From Zeimonas sp050187175 (lineage in GTDB: Bacteria; Pseudomonadota; Gammaproteobacteria; Burkholderiales; Burkholderiaceae_E): a stretch of 64,000 nt of DNA. Below, one piece after another: positions 1 to 6,415 of the stretch. The DNA lies in assembly GCA_050187175.1 (NCBI GenBank), contig JBFWXS010000025.1, forward strand, positions 7,582 to 71,581, written 5' to 3'. The notes under the pieces are model-generated. The model was not told where the DNA came from. It saw nothing but the letters and a program-made list of their open reading frames with translations, and searched no databases. The position numbers and the translations under genes are program-made. Position 1 is the stretch's first letter, and every line of letters starts with the position of its first letter.

Positions 1-1
1 C

Positions 2-313
2 TTCATCGTCGACAATGTCGTCAATCTTGCCTATTTGGAGCGGCCGATCCGGCTGCGAGTCACGATGGGTGTGGCGGCAGGCAGCGACGCAGCCCTGGTG
101 GAGCGCCTGCTGATCGAGGTGGCTAGCAGACGCGACGATGTCCTGTCGGACCCGCCGCCGCAAGTCATACTCAGCAGCCTGGGCGGCGCCGCGATGCTGT
201 TCGAACTCGCGGTCTGGTACAGCGCGCAAAGCAAGTCGCGTCAGCAGATGGCCAGCGAACTCAACTTTGCGATCAGTGAGACCTTTCGGGCGAATCAGAT
301 TCGCAGTGCCTGA
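2..313 (+). CDS. MscS-type mechanosensitive channel, C-terminal end
   Basis: Only the last 103 residues are in the window; the 5' end lies upstream. The fragment opens with FIVDNVVNLAYLERPIRLRV and continues through GVAAGSD and a DPPPQVILSSLGGAAMLFEL stretch. This is the typical beta domain and C-terminal alpha/beta domain of MscS-family channels, which open under membrane tension and release solutes in osmotic downshock. No membrane segment is visible because the pore helices are upstream. It converges on the small minus-strand gene that follows. The family call is good; subfamily and size cannot be judged from a fragment. Confidence 0.75.
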   Translation, partial: FIVDNVVNLAYLERPIRLRVTMGVAAGSDAALVERLLIEVASRRDDVLSDPPPQVILSSLGGAAMLFELAVWYSAQSKSRQQMASELNFAISETFRANQIRSA

Positions 314-332
314 CGGGGCGCGCCACGCCTGA

Positions 333-349
333 GGCGGTGTCACACCGCC
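333..349. terminator. Hairpin between two convergent genes
   Basis: A perfect 7-bp inverted repeat, GGCGGTG then TCA then CACCGCC, lies between the stop of the MscS gene and the stop of the minus-strand small gene. No T-run follows on either strand. It could be a weak bidirectional terminator or a transcript-end stabiliser; this is inferred from position only. Confidence 0.35.
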
Positions 350-394
350 CGAAACGGTGTCACCCCCTTGCCGAGGTGTGACGGGCCGGCACAG

Positions 395-754
395 TCAAGC
401 CTTCTCCTTGTTCTTGGCCGTGCCCCGGGTCTTCTCGGCCTTTTCCTTTTCGTCCGCCTTGTCCTTGGCTGTGCCCGCCTTCGGCTGCTTCTCCGGCTTC
501 AGCTCCCAGTCGACCTGGTCCTGCGAGGTGGAGACTCGCTTGGCGGTATTGAGCGCCGCGCTCGGCGAAATCGGATCACTGGCGGGGAAGGTGTCCTCCA
601 GGGCGTCGTCCAGGGCCTCCTGATAAGTCGGCAGCTTCTCGGCCGGCGTCTCGGCCCGGCCCTCCAGGCGCTTGGCTTCGCGCTCTTCGGCTGGTGGCAG
701 CTCCACCTCGTCCTTGGACTTGGGTTTCGGCTTGGAGGATTGCGAGGCTTTCAT
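395..754 (-). CDS. Small lysine-rich protein with DALEDTFPASDP motif
   Basis: The 119-residue product is highly charged and has no signal peptide or membrane segment. Residues about 48-62 carry DALEDTFPASDPIS, a motif found in a family of short uncharacterised proteobacterial proteins. The C-terminus is a Lys/Glu/Ala-rich tail that looks disordered. The ATG at 754 is chosen because AAAGGAG sits 6 bases before it. An in-frame ATG at 769 and a longer reading frame reaching 892 lack such a site. It is divergent from nasR, with 160 bp between them. Function is unknown; the motif only indicates that this is a real gene. Confidence 0.65.
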   Translation of the reverse strand: MKASQSSKPKPKSKDEVELPPAEEREAKRLEGRAETPAEKLPTYQEALDDALEDTFPASDPISPSAALNTAKRVSTSQDQVDWELKPEKQPKAGTAKDKADEKEKAEKTRGTAKNKEKA

Positions 755-914
755 GAGGACTCCTTTCATGGCAATGCCTATGGAGCAGCAATCGCCGCAA
801 GCGCCATACCCGGCCGGCAGCGGCGTGACCGACGCTCGCACGCATCTTGCTTCGTCGACCCTGTGGCGCCGCGCGTGCGGCGTGGTCATCACGCGCCAGG
901 CGCGGGGAGTGCGA

Positions 915-2189
915 ATGCAGTCGGCGATGTCATTTCTGGTTGCGGCGCGACGCTGCGAGATTCATGGCCTCGAGCAGCTGACGCTGACGAGCAGCCTGGT
1001 CGAGCATGTCAGCGAGTTGGTACATCGTCTGCAGAAGGAGCGCGGTGCCTCGAACATCTATCTGGCCTCGGGCGGAAAGCGCTTCGGCGACGCGATCGAC
1101 GGCCACTCCGCTGCCAGCCTGAGCGCCGAGCAGGCTGCGGTGGCGGCGATCGAACTGCTCGACACGCAATCAGGCCGCATGGCCGGCGGCGTGCGGCTGT
1201 TCAGCCGCATCGCGTGGGTGCTGCACAGCCTGGAAGCGCTGCCCGGTCTGCGCGAACGCGTACGCAGGTGCGAGGTGGATGCCGAGCAGGCGACCCGCCA
1301 GTTCAGCGAACTCATCGCCGGCTGGTTGGCGGTGGTGCATGAAGCAGCCGACACGGCGGCGGACGCCGCGGTTTCGCGAGCCTTGGTGGCGCTGTTCAAT
1401 CTGATGCAAGGCAAGGAACTGGCCGGCCAGGAGCGCGCCGCGGCCGCCGTCGGCTTTGCGGCGGGTCACTTCGAGGCATCGCGTCAGCAGCGGCTGGCGC
1501 ATCTGATCGACGCGCAGGAGCGCTGCTTCCAGCTGTTCGCCGAATTTGCCTCGCCGGCGCTGCGCGATGTCTGGCGTCAAGCACAGGCCGGTGCCGAGAT
1601 TGCCGAGGTCGAGCGCATGCGCAGGCTGGCAGGGGCGGCGTCCGCCGCCCGGCTGGCGCCTGATGCCAGCGAACGCTGGTTCGACTGCGCCAGTGCGCGG
1701 ATCGATGCGATGCACCAGGTCGAGAGCTGTGCCGGCCATATGCTGCGGCAGTTGTGCCGCGAGCGGCTCGCCGTTGCCTACGCCGAACTCAGCGATCACA
1801 AGCGTCTGCTCGATTCATTGGGGGCCCTCGACGGCGGCCACACCGGAACGGTGGCGATGGTCTTCGCTCGCGACAGCAGAGAGGTTTCCCCGGCTGCACT
1901 ACTGCCGGTCGATGGTCTGGGGCCGCAGCTGGGCCGCTCGGTGCTGGAGCTGGTGCAGCAGCAGACCTGTCGCTTGCAGCAGATCAGTGACGAACTGAGC
2001 TCGGCTCGCCGGGCCCTGAACGAACGCAAGCTGATCGAGCGCGCCAAGGGCCTGTTGATGTCCAGCCGAGGCCTCAGCGAAGATGAGGCCTACAAGCTGT
2101 TGCGGCAGACGGCGATGAACCAGAACCGCCGCTTGGTAGAGGTCGCCGAAGCGGCATTGGCGCTAACCGAGGTGCTGCGCGCCGGTTGA
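915..2189 (+). CDS. nasR: NasR-type nitrate/nitrite-responsive antiterminator
   Basis: The 424-residue protein has an N-terminal helical NIT domain (about residues 25-290, containing LQKERGASNIYLAS near its start), which in this family senses nitrate and nitrite. A C-terminal ANTAR RNA-binding domain covers about the last 60 residues (NERKLIERAKGLLMSSRGLS followed by an EDEAY..LR..AM segment). In Klebsiella, nitrate-bound NasR stabilises a leader hairpin so that RNA polymerase reads through a terminator into the nas operon. The ATG at 915 follows GGGGAG; longer in-frame starts reach back into the divergent gene. Matching hexaloop hairpins lie immediately downstream, at 2378 and 2421, which supports the assignment strongly. 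Confidence 0.92.
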   Translation: MQSAMSFLVAARRCEIHGLEQLTLTSSLVEHVSELVHRLQKERGASNIYLASGGKRFGDAIDGHSAASLSAEQAAVAAIELLDTQSGRMAGGVRLFSRIAWVLHSLEALPGLRERVRRCEVDAEQATRQFSELIAGWLAVVHEAADTAADAAVSRALVALFNLMQGKELAGQERAAAAVGFAAGHFEASRQQRLAHLIDAQERCFQLFAEFASPALRDVWRQAQAGAEIAEVERMRRLAGAASAARLAPDASERWFDCASARIDAMHQVESCAGHMLRQLCRERLAVAYAELSDHKRLLDSLGALDGGHTGTVAMVFARDSREVSPAALLPVDGLGPQLGRSVLELVQQQTCRLQQISDELSSARRALNERKLIERAKGLLMSSRGLSEDEAYKLLRQTAMNQNRRLVEVAEAALALTEVLRAG

Positions 2190-2211
2190 ATCGCCGGCTG
2201 TCGCTGATCCC

Positions 2212-2230
2212 CCGCACTATCCTCGTGCGG
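2212..2230. promoter_or_regulatory. NtrC-like dyad, distal
   Basis: The core is GCAC-N7-GTGC (2214-2228) within CCGCAC...GTGCGG, matching the spacing of the NtrC consensus TGCACC-N5-GGTGCA. Its centre is about 155 bp upstream of the predicted start of the nrtA transcript and 41 bp (about four helical turns) from the second dyad. The same sequence could form a 6-bp hairpin after nasR, so a terminator role cannot be excluded. Confidence 0.5.
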
Positions 2231-2253
2231 CACGCGCCGCATCGCATCGTTGT

Positions 2254-2270
2254 TGCACCGCAGCAGTGCG
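2254..2270. promoter_or_regulatory. NtrC-like dyad, proximal
   Basis: TGCACC-GCAGC-AGTGCG matches the NtrC consensus at 10 of 12 arm positions. Its centre is near -115 relative to the start predicted from the sigma-54 site at 2351, a usual enhancer distance. Tandem phased dyads are the arrangement seen at NtrC enhancers such as that of glnA. Confidence 0.6.
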
Positions 2271-2350
2271 CGTGACGGCGCAGGCGAATTCGTGGTCGAT
2301 AGGCCCAGGATCCAGTACTGGCGCGGCTCTCCGGAGCATTGCCGGTCATC

Positions 2351-2366
2351 TGGCACGCTTCGTGCG
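2351..2366 (+). promoter_or_regulatory. Sigma-54 (RpoN) promoter of the nitrate operon
   Basis: TGGCACGCTTCGTGCG fits the -24/-12 consensus TGGCACG-N4-TTGCW, with the invariant GG and GC at the required 10-bp spacing; one base of the -12 element differs (G for the first T). The predicted start is near 2377, so the transcript would begin at the foot of hairpin P1. Confidence 0.65.
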
Positions 2367-2377
2367 CTTGCAGCAGC

Positions 2378-2399
2378 GGCGGGCCAACGGCGGCCCGCC
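2378..2399 (+). promoter_or_regulatory. ANTAR target hairpin P1 (hexaloop AACGGC)
   Basis: A perfect 8-bp stem GGCGGGCC/GGCCCGCC closes a six-base loop AACGGC. ANTAR proteins recognise paired hairpins with six-base loops in which base 1 is A and base 4 is G; both are present. A 21-base linker leads to a second hairpin with the identical loop. Confidence 0.8.
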
Positions 2400-2420
2400 C
2401 GTTCGATCAGCAGCGAACCT

Positions 2421-2436
2421 TGGACAACGGCGTCCA
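2421..2436 (+). promoter_or_regulatory. ANTAR target hairpin P2 (hexaloop AACGGC)
   Basis: A 5-bp stem TGGAC/GTCCA closes the same six-base loop AACGGC as P1 (A1 and G4 present). The loop and the 3' arm of P2 (2429-2436) are also part of the 5' arm of the terminator at 2429-2472, so the two folds exclude each other. NasR binding to P1-P2 would therefore block the terminator. Confidence 0.8.
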
Positions 2437-2477
2437 TTTCTCTCCGCCCGGCGCGGGGAAGGAATGGGCGCCTTTTT
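2429..2477 (+). terminator. Intrinsic terminator in the nrtA leader (attenuator)
   Basis: The arms GGCGTCCATT (2429-2438) and AATGGGCGCC (2463-2472) pair over 10 bp with one G-U pair, extend inward through TCTCTCC opposite GGGGAAGG, and are followed directly by TTTTT (2473-2477). It sits 28 bases before the nrtA start, with no gene end nearby, so it must act as an attenuator that is relieved when P2 forms. Confidence 0.85.
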
Positions 2478-2504
2478 GTTTTCCGCCAGCCAACCGGAGC
2501 ATCG

Positions 2505-3815
2505 ATGATGAGAAACGCGTCAAGCCGTGACAGTCTCGCGCGGCGCCGATATCTGAAGACCGCGGCGGCGACCGGCACCGCCGCCGTGCTGGCCGGTCTG
2601 CCGGTTGCGCGCGTGCGCGCCGCCGCCGGCGGCACCCCCGAGACTCGTTCGGCCAAGCTGGGCTTCATCGCGCTGACCGATGCCGCCCCCTTGTTCGTCG
2701 CCGACGAGAAGGGCTTCTTTGTCAAGCACGGCATGAGCGACGTGCAGGTGCTCAAGCAATCGTCGTGGGGAACGACGCGCGACAACCTGGTGCTGGGCTC
2801 GGCCCGCAACGGCATCGACGGCGCGCACATCCTGTCGCCGATGCCGTATCTGATCAGCACCGGCGCGATGACGCCGAACAACATCCAGGTGCCGATGTTC
2901 ATCCTGGCGCGGCTCAATCTGGCCGGCCAGTGCATCTCCGTCGGCAACGAATATCGCGAACTCAAGATCGGCACCGACACGCGCGAGTTCAGGAAAGCGC
3001 TCGCGGCGAAAAGCGCCGGCGGCAAGCCAGTCAATGCTGCCATGACCTTTCCCGGCGGTACGCACGACATGTGGATCCGCTACTGGCTCGCGGCGGGCGG
3101 CATCGATCCGGCGCGCGACGTCTCCACGATCGTCGTGCCGCCGCCGCAGATGGTCGCGAACATGAAGGTCGGCAGCATGGACACCTTCTGTGTCTGCGAA
3201 CCCTGGAACCGGCAGCTCATCAGCCAGAAGATCGGCTACACGGCGAACACCACCGGCGAGCTCTGGGCCAATCATCCCGAAAAGGCGTTCGCGATGCGAG
3301 CCGACTACGTCAACGCGAACCCGAATGCGACGCGCGCGCTGCTGAAAGCCGTAATGGAGGCGCAGATCTATTGCGAGGACCCGGCGAACCGCGAGGAGGT
3401 GGCCCGCATCTGCGCCAAGCGCCGCTGGATCAATGCGCCGTTCGAGGACATCGTCGACCGGATGCGCGGCGATTTCGACTACGGCACCGGGCGTGTCGTG
3501 CAGAACAGTCCGCATCAGATGCGCTACTGGAAGGACTTCGCGTCCTATCCATTCCAGAGCCACGACCTGTGGTTCATCACCGAGAACATCCGCTGGGGCT
3601 ACCTGCCGCGCGACTTCGACGGCAAGGGCTGGATCGCCAAGGTCAACCGCGAGGACCTGTGGCGCGCCGCGGCCGCCGAACTGGGGGTGCCGGCGGCGCA
3701 GATTCCGAAGTCCGCGTCGCGCGGCGTGGAGAAGTTCTTCGACGGCAAGAGCTTCGATCCGGCCAATCCGAAGGCTTACCTCGACAGCCTGGCGATCAAG
3801 CATCTGCGCGGCTGA
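2505..3815 (+). CDS. nrtA: Nitrate ABC transporter, periplasmic binding protein
   Basis: The 436-residue protein resembles NrtA/NasF, the nitrate-binding component of an ABC importer. The N-terminus has a twin-arginine signal (RRRYLK at residues 13-18, then an Ala-rich hydrophobic stretch ending VARVRAAA), so it is probably exported folded by the Tat system. The body shows the family order: GFIALTDAAPLFVADEKGFF, then FPGGTHDMWIRYWLAAGG, then CEPWNRQL. Two adjacent ATGs (2505, 2508) follow GGAG at 2496-2499; the first is used. It is the first gene behind the attenuator and is followed 26 bp later by the permease gene. Confidence 0.9.
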   Translation: MMRNASSRDSLARRRYLKTAAATGTAAVLAGLPVARVRAAAGGTPETRSAKLGFIALTDAAPLFVADEKGFFVKHGMSDVQVLKQSSWGTTRDNLVLGSARNGIDGAHILSPMPYLISTGAMTPNNIQVPMFILARLNLAGQCISVGNEYRELKIGTDTREFRKALAAKSAGGKPVNAAMTFPGGTHDMWIRYWLAAGGIDPARDVSTIVVPPPQMVANMKVGSMDTFCVCEPWNRQLISQKIGYTANTTGELWANHPEKAFAMRADYVNANPNATRALLKAVMEAQIYCEDPANREEVARICAKRRWINAPFEDIVDRMRGDFDYGTGRVVQNSPHQMRYWKDFASYPFQSHDLWFITENIRWGYLPRDFDGKGWIAKVNREDLWRAAAAELGVPAAQIPKSASRGVEKFFDGKSFDPANPKAYLDSLAIKHLRG

Positions 3816-3841
3816 GCCCCCAACTCATCAGGAGCTTTGCG

Positions 3842-4726
3842 ATGAATCCCATCGACATCATCGAACCCACGCCGCTGAATGCCGCGGCGGGCCCGCGCGT
3901 CGCGGCGCGTGTCATGGCGCGCATCGCCGGCGCGCTGGCCAGCCTGCGCCAGCGCCTGGTGTCTCACGTGCTGCCGCCGGTGGTCATGCTCGTCATCCTC
4001 GTGCTGGGCTGGGACCTGCTGTGTTCCCGGCCGGGAGCCGCGCTGCCCACGCCCGGCCAGATGCTGACGGACACCTGGACGCTGATCGTCGATCCGTTCT
4101 TCGACAATGGCGGCAACGACGTCGGACTGGGCTGGCAGATCCTGGCCAGCCTGCAGCGCGTCGCCTACGGCTACTCGATGGCAGCCGTGCTCGGCGTGGC
4201 GCTGGGCGTGCTGGTCGGGCAATCGACCTGGGCGCTGCGCGGACTCGATCCGATCTTCCAGATCCTGCGGACGGTGCCGCCGCTGGCCTGGCTGCCGATC
4301 TCGCTGGCCGGCTTCCAGGACAGCAATCCGTCGGCGATCTTCGTGATCTTCATCACCGCGATCTGGCCGATCATCATCAACACCTCCGTCGGCATCCGCA
4401 ACATTCCGGACGACTATCGCAACGTCGCCCGCGTGATCCGGCTCAACGGCGCGGAGTACTTCGGCAAGATCATGCTGCCGGCCGCCGCGCCGTACATCTT
4501 CTCGGGGCTGCGCATCGGCGTGGGCCTGTCGTGGCTGGCCATCGTCGCCGCCGAGATGCTGATCGGCGGCGTCGGCATCGGCTTCTTCATCTGGGATGCG
4601 TGGAACTCGTCGCTGATCAGCGACATCATCCTCGCGCTGATCTACGTCGGCATCGTCGGCTTCCTGCTCGATCGCGCCGTCGCCTTCGTCGGCACGCGCG
4701 TGACACGCGGCACGACGGCAAGCTGA
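3842..4726 (+). CDS. nrtB: Nitrate ABC transporter, permease
   Basis: The 294-residue inner-membrane protein belongs to the nitrate/sulfonate/taurine permease group. A first membrane helix (HVLPPVVMLVILVLGW) follows about 50 cytoplasmic residues. The core has about five more helices and an ATPase-docking EAA loop around NVARVIRLNGAEYFGKIMLP. It follows nrtA by 26 bp and precedes the ATPase by 18 bp, forming a standard binding protein-permease-ATPase set. AGGAG lies just before the ATG. Confidence 0.9.
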   Translation: MNPIDIIEPTPLNAAAGPRVAARVMARIAGALASLRQRLVSHVLPPVVMLVILVLGWDLLCSRPGAALPTPGQMLTDTWTLIVDPFFDNGGNDVGLGWQILASLQRVAYGYSMAAVLGVALGVLVGQSTWALRGLDPIFQILRTVPPLAWLPISLAGFQDSNPSAIFVIFITAIWPIIINTSVGIRNIPDDYRNVARVIRLNGAEYFGKIMLPAAAPYIFSGLRIGVGLSWLAIVAAEMLIGGVGIGFFIWDAWNSSLISDIILALIYVGIVGFLLDRAVAFVGTRVTRGTTAS

Positions 4727-4744
4727 ATCCACCGGAGCCTGAGC

Positions 4745-5617
4745 ATGAGCCTGGACACGAACCAACGGTACCTGAGCATCTCGCAGGTCGACATGAGCTT
4801 TCACCGCGGCGGCGTCGTCAATCCGGTGCTGAAGGGCATCGATCTGGACGTGCGGCGCGGTGAGTTCATCTCGCTGATCGGGCATTCCGGCTGCGGCAAG
4901 TCAACCGTGCTGAACATCGTCGCCGGCCTGCTGCGCGCCAGCGCCGGCGGCGTGATTCTCGACGGCACCGAGGTGCGCGACCCCGGGCCCGACCGCGCGC
5001 TGGTGTTCCAGAACCACTCGCTGCTGCCCTGGCTGACCGTCCACGAGAACGTGGCCATCGCCGTCGACAAGACCTTCCGCCGCACGCGCAGCGCGGCTGA
5101 GCGTCGCGACTGGACGCTGCACAACCTCGAGATGGTGAACATGGGCCACGCGCTGAACCGGCTGCCCTCCGAGATCTCCGGCGGCATGAAGCAGCGCGTC
5201 GGGCTGGCGCGGGCGCTGGCCATGGAGCCGAAGGTGCTGCTGCTGGACGAGCCCTTCGGCGCTCTCGATGCGCTCACGAGAGCCCATCTGCAGGACGAGG
5301 TGATGCGCATCCAGTCCGAGCTGCGCAACACGGTGCTGATGATCACGCACGATGTCGACGAGGCGGTGCTGCTGTCGGACCGCATCGTGATGATGACGAA
5401 CGGTCCGTCGGCGACGATAGGCCAGATCCTCGACATCGAGCTGCCGCGGCCGCGCGACCGGCTGGCGCTGGCCGACGATGTGCAGGCCAATCACTACCGG
5501 CACGAGGTGCTGAGCTTCCTGTACGAGAAGCAGCGCAAGGTCGAGAGCCTCGGCGAGCGTCGCGATCGCGCCGTGCGCGCCGCCGCGACGGACGGCGCCG
5601 CGGCCCGGCGCGCATGA
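4745..5617 (+). CDS. nrtD: Nitrate ABC transporter, ATP-binding protein
   Basis: The 290-residue ATPase energises nitrate uptake with NrtB. Walker A is GHSGCGKST (residues 46-54). The signature ISGGMKQRVGLARAL and Walker B LLLDEP follow at about residues 143-172, and the switch His lies in MITHDVDEAV. Sequence and length fit the NrtD/SsuB/TauB group. The C-terminal 40 residues are extra, basic and Ala-rich, with no recognised domain. Specificity for nitrate comes from the operon. Confidence 0.9.
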   Translation: MSLDTNQRYLSISQVDMSFHRGGVVNPVLKGIDLDVRRGEFISLIGHSGCGKSTVLNIVAGLLRASAGGVILDGTEVRDPGPDRALVFQNHSLLPWLTVHENVAIAVDKTFRRTRSAAERRDWTLHNLEMVNMGHALNRLPSEISGGMKQRVGLARALAMEPKVLLLDEPFGALDALTRAHLQDEVMRIQSELRNTVLMITHDVDEAVLLSDRIVMMTNGPSATIGQILDIELPRPRDRLALADDVQANHYRHEVLSFLYEKQRKVESLGERRDRAVRAAATDGAAARRA

Positions 5618-5639
5618 GCGGCCAGCGGTGAGAGTCGAT

Positions 5640-6386
5640 ATGTCCAAGCTCTATCTGATCGGCGCCGGCCCCGGTGCCGCCGACCTGCTGACGCTGCGAG
5701 CGGCGCGGGTGCTGGCCGAGCAGGCCGACGTGGTGCTGGCCGACGATCTGGTCTCGGCCGATGTGCTGGCGCTGGTGCGTCCTCAGGCCCGGGTGATGCG
5801 CGTCGGCAAGCGGGGCGGGCGTCCATCGACGCCGCAGGATTTCATCCATCGGCTGATGCTGCGGTACGCGCGCCGCGGCTGTTGCGTCGTGCGGCTGAAG
5901 GGCGGCGATCCCTACGTATTCGGGCGCGGCCGCGAGGAGGTCGACACGTTGACGTCGGCCGGCATCGATGTCGAGGTGGTTCCTGGCCTCACGGCGGGGC
6001 TGGCGGTGCCGGCGGCAGCCGGCATCGCGGTCACGCACCGCGGCCATGCGCACGGCGTGACGCTGGTCACGGGCACGCCGGGCGACGGTTGCAGCGAACC
6101 CGACTGGCAGGCGCTGGCGCGCAGCGGCACCACGCTGGTCGTCTACATGGGGCTGAGCCGTCTGCTGCAGATCGCAGCGCGGCTGATCGTGGGCGGCCTG
6201 CCGGCCAGCACGCCGGCGGCGGCGATCGCCTCCGGTTCGCTGCCGGAGCAGCGGCAGATCGTCGCGACGCTGGGCGAACTGCCCGAGCGCGTACGCGATG
6301 CCGGTCTGAGCTCGCCGGCCATCATCGTCGTCGGTGAAGCAGCGGCGCATGCGGCGCAGCGGCGAGCGCTGGCGCTGGCGGCCTGA
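5640..6386 (+). CDS. cobA: Uroporphyrinogen-III C-methyltransferase (SUMT)
   Basis: The 248-residue single-domain enzyme transfers two methyl groups from S-adenosylmethionine to uroporphyrinogen III, giving precorrin-2, the precursor of siroheme. Motifs are the N-terminal YLIGAGPGAADLLTLRA loop, then RLKGGDPYVFGRG and GLTAGLAVPAAAGIAVTHRG. The siroheme is needed by NirB, encoded 29 bp downstream. The dehydrogenase/chelatase half found in CysG is absent, so that step must be encoded elsewhere. The ATG at 5640 is chosen over a GTG at 5628 because GGTGAGA precedes it. Confidence 0.93.
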   Translation: MSKLYLIGAGPGAADLLTLRAARVLAEQADVVLADDLVSADVLALVRPQARVMRVGKRGGRPSTPQDFIHRLMLRYARRGCCVVRLKGGDPYVFGRGREEVDTLTSAGIDVEVVPGLTAGLAVPAAAGIAVTHRGHAHGVTLVTGTPGDGCSEPDWQALARSGTTLVVYMGLSRLLQIAARLIVGGLPASTPAAAIASGSLPEQRQIVATLGELPERVRDAGLSSPAIIVVGEAAAHAAQRRALALAA

Positions 6387-6415
6387 TCACCAAGGACTCG
6401 AACGGAGACGCATGC

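Noticed and set aside
672..914. Longer N-terminus for NasR starting at 672
   Set aside because: It would overlap the divergent small gene and has no NIT-domain similarity; the ATG at 915 has a good ribosome site.
2520..3803. 427-codon minus-strand frame opposite nrtA
   Set aside because: Arg/His/Asp-rich shadow of a well-supported gene; no ribosome site or motif.
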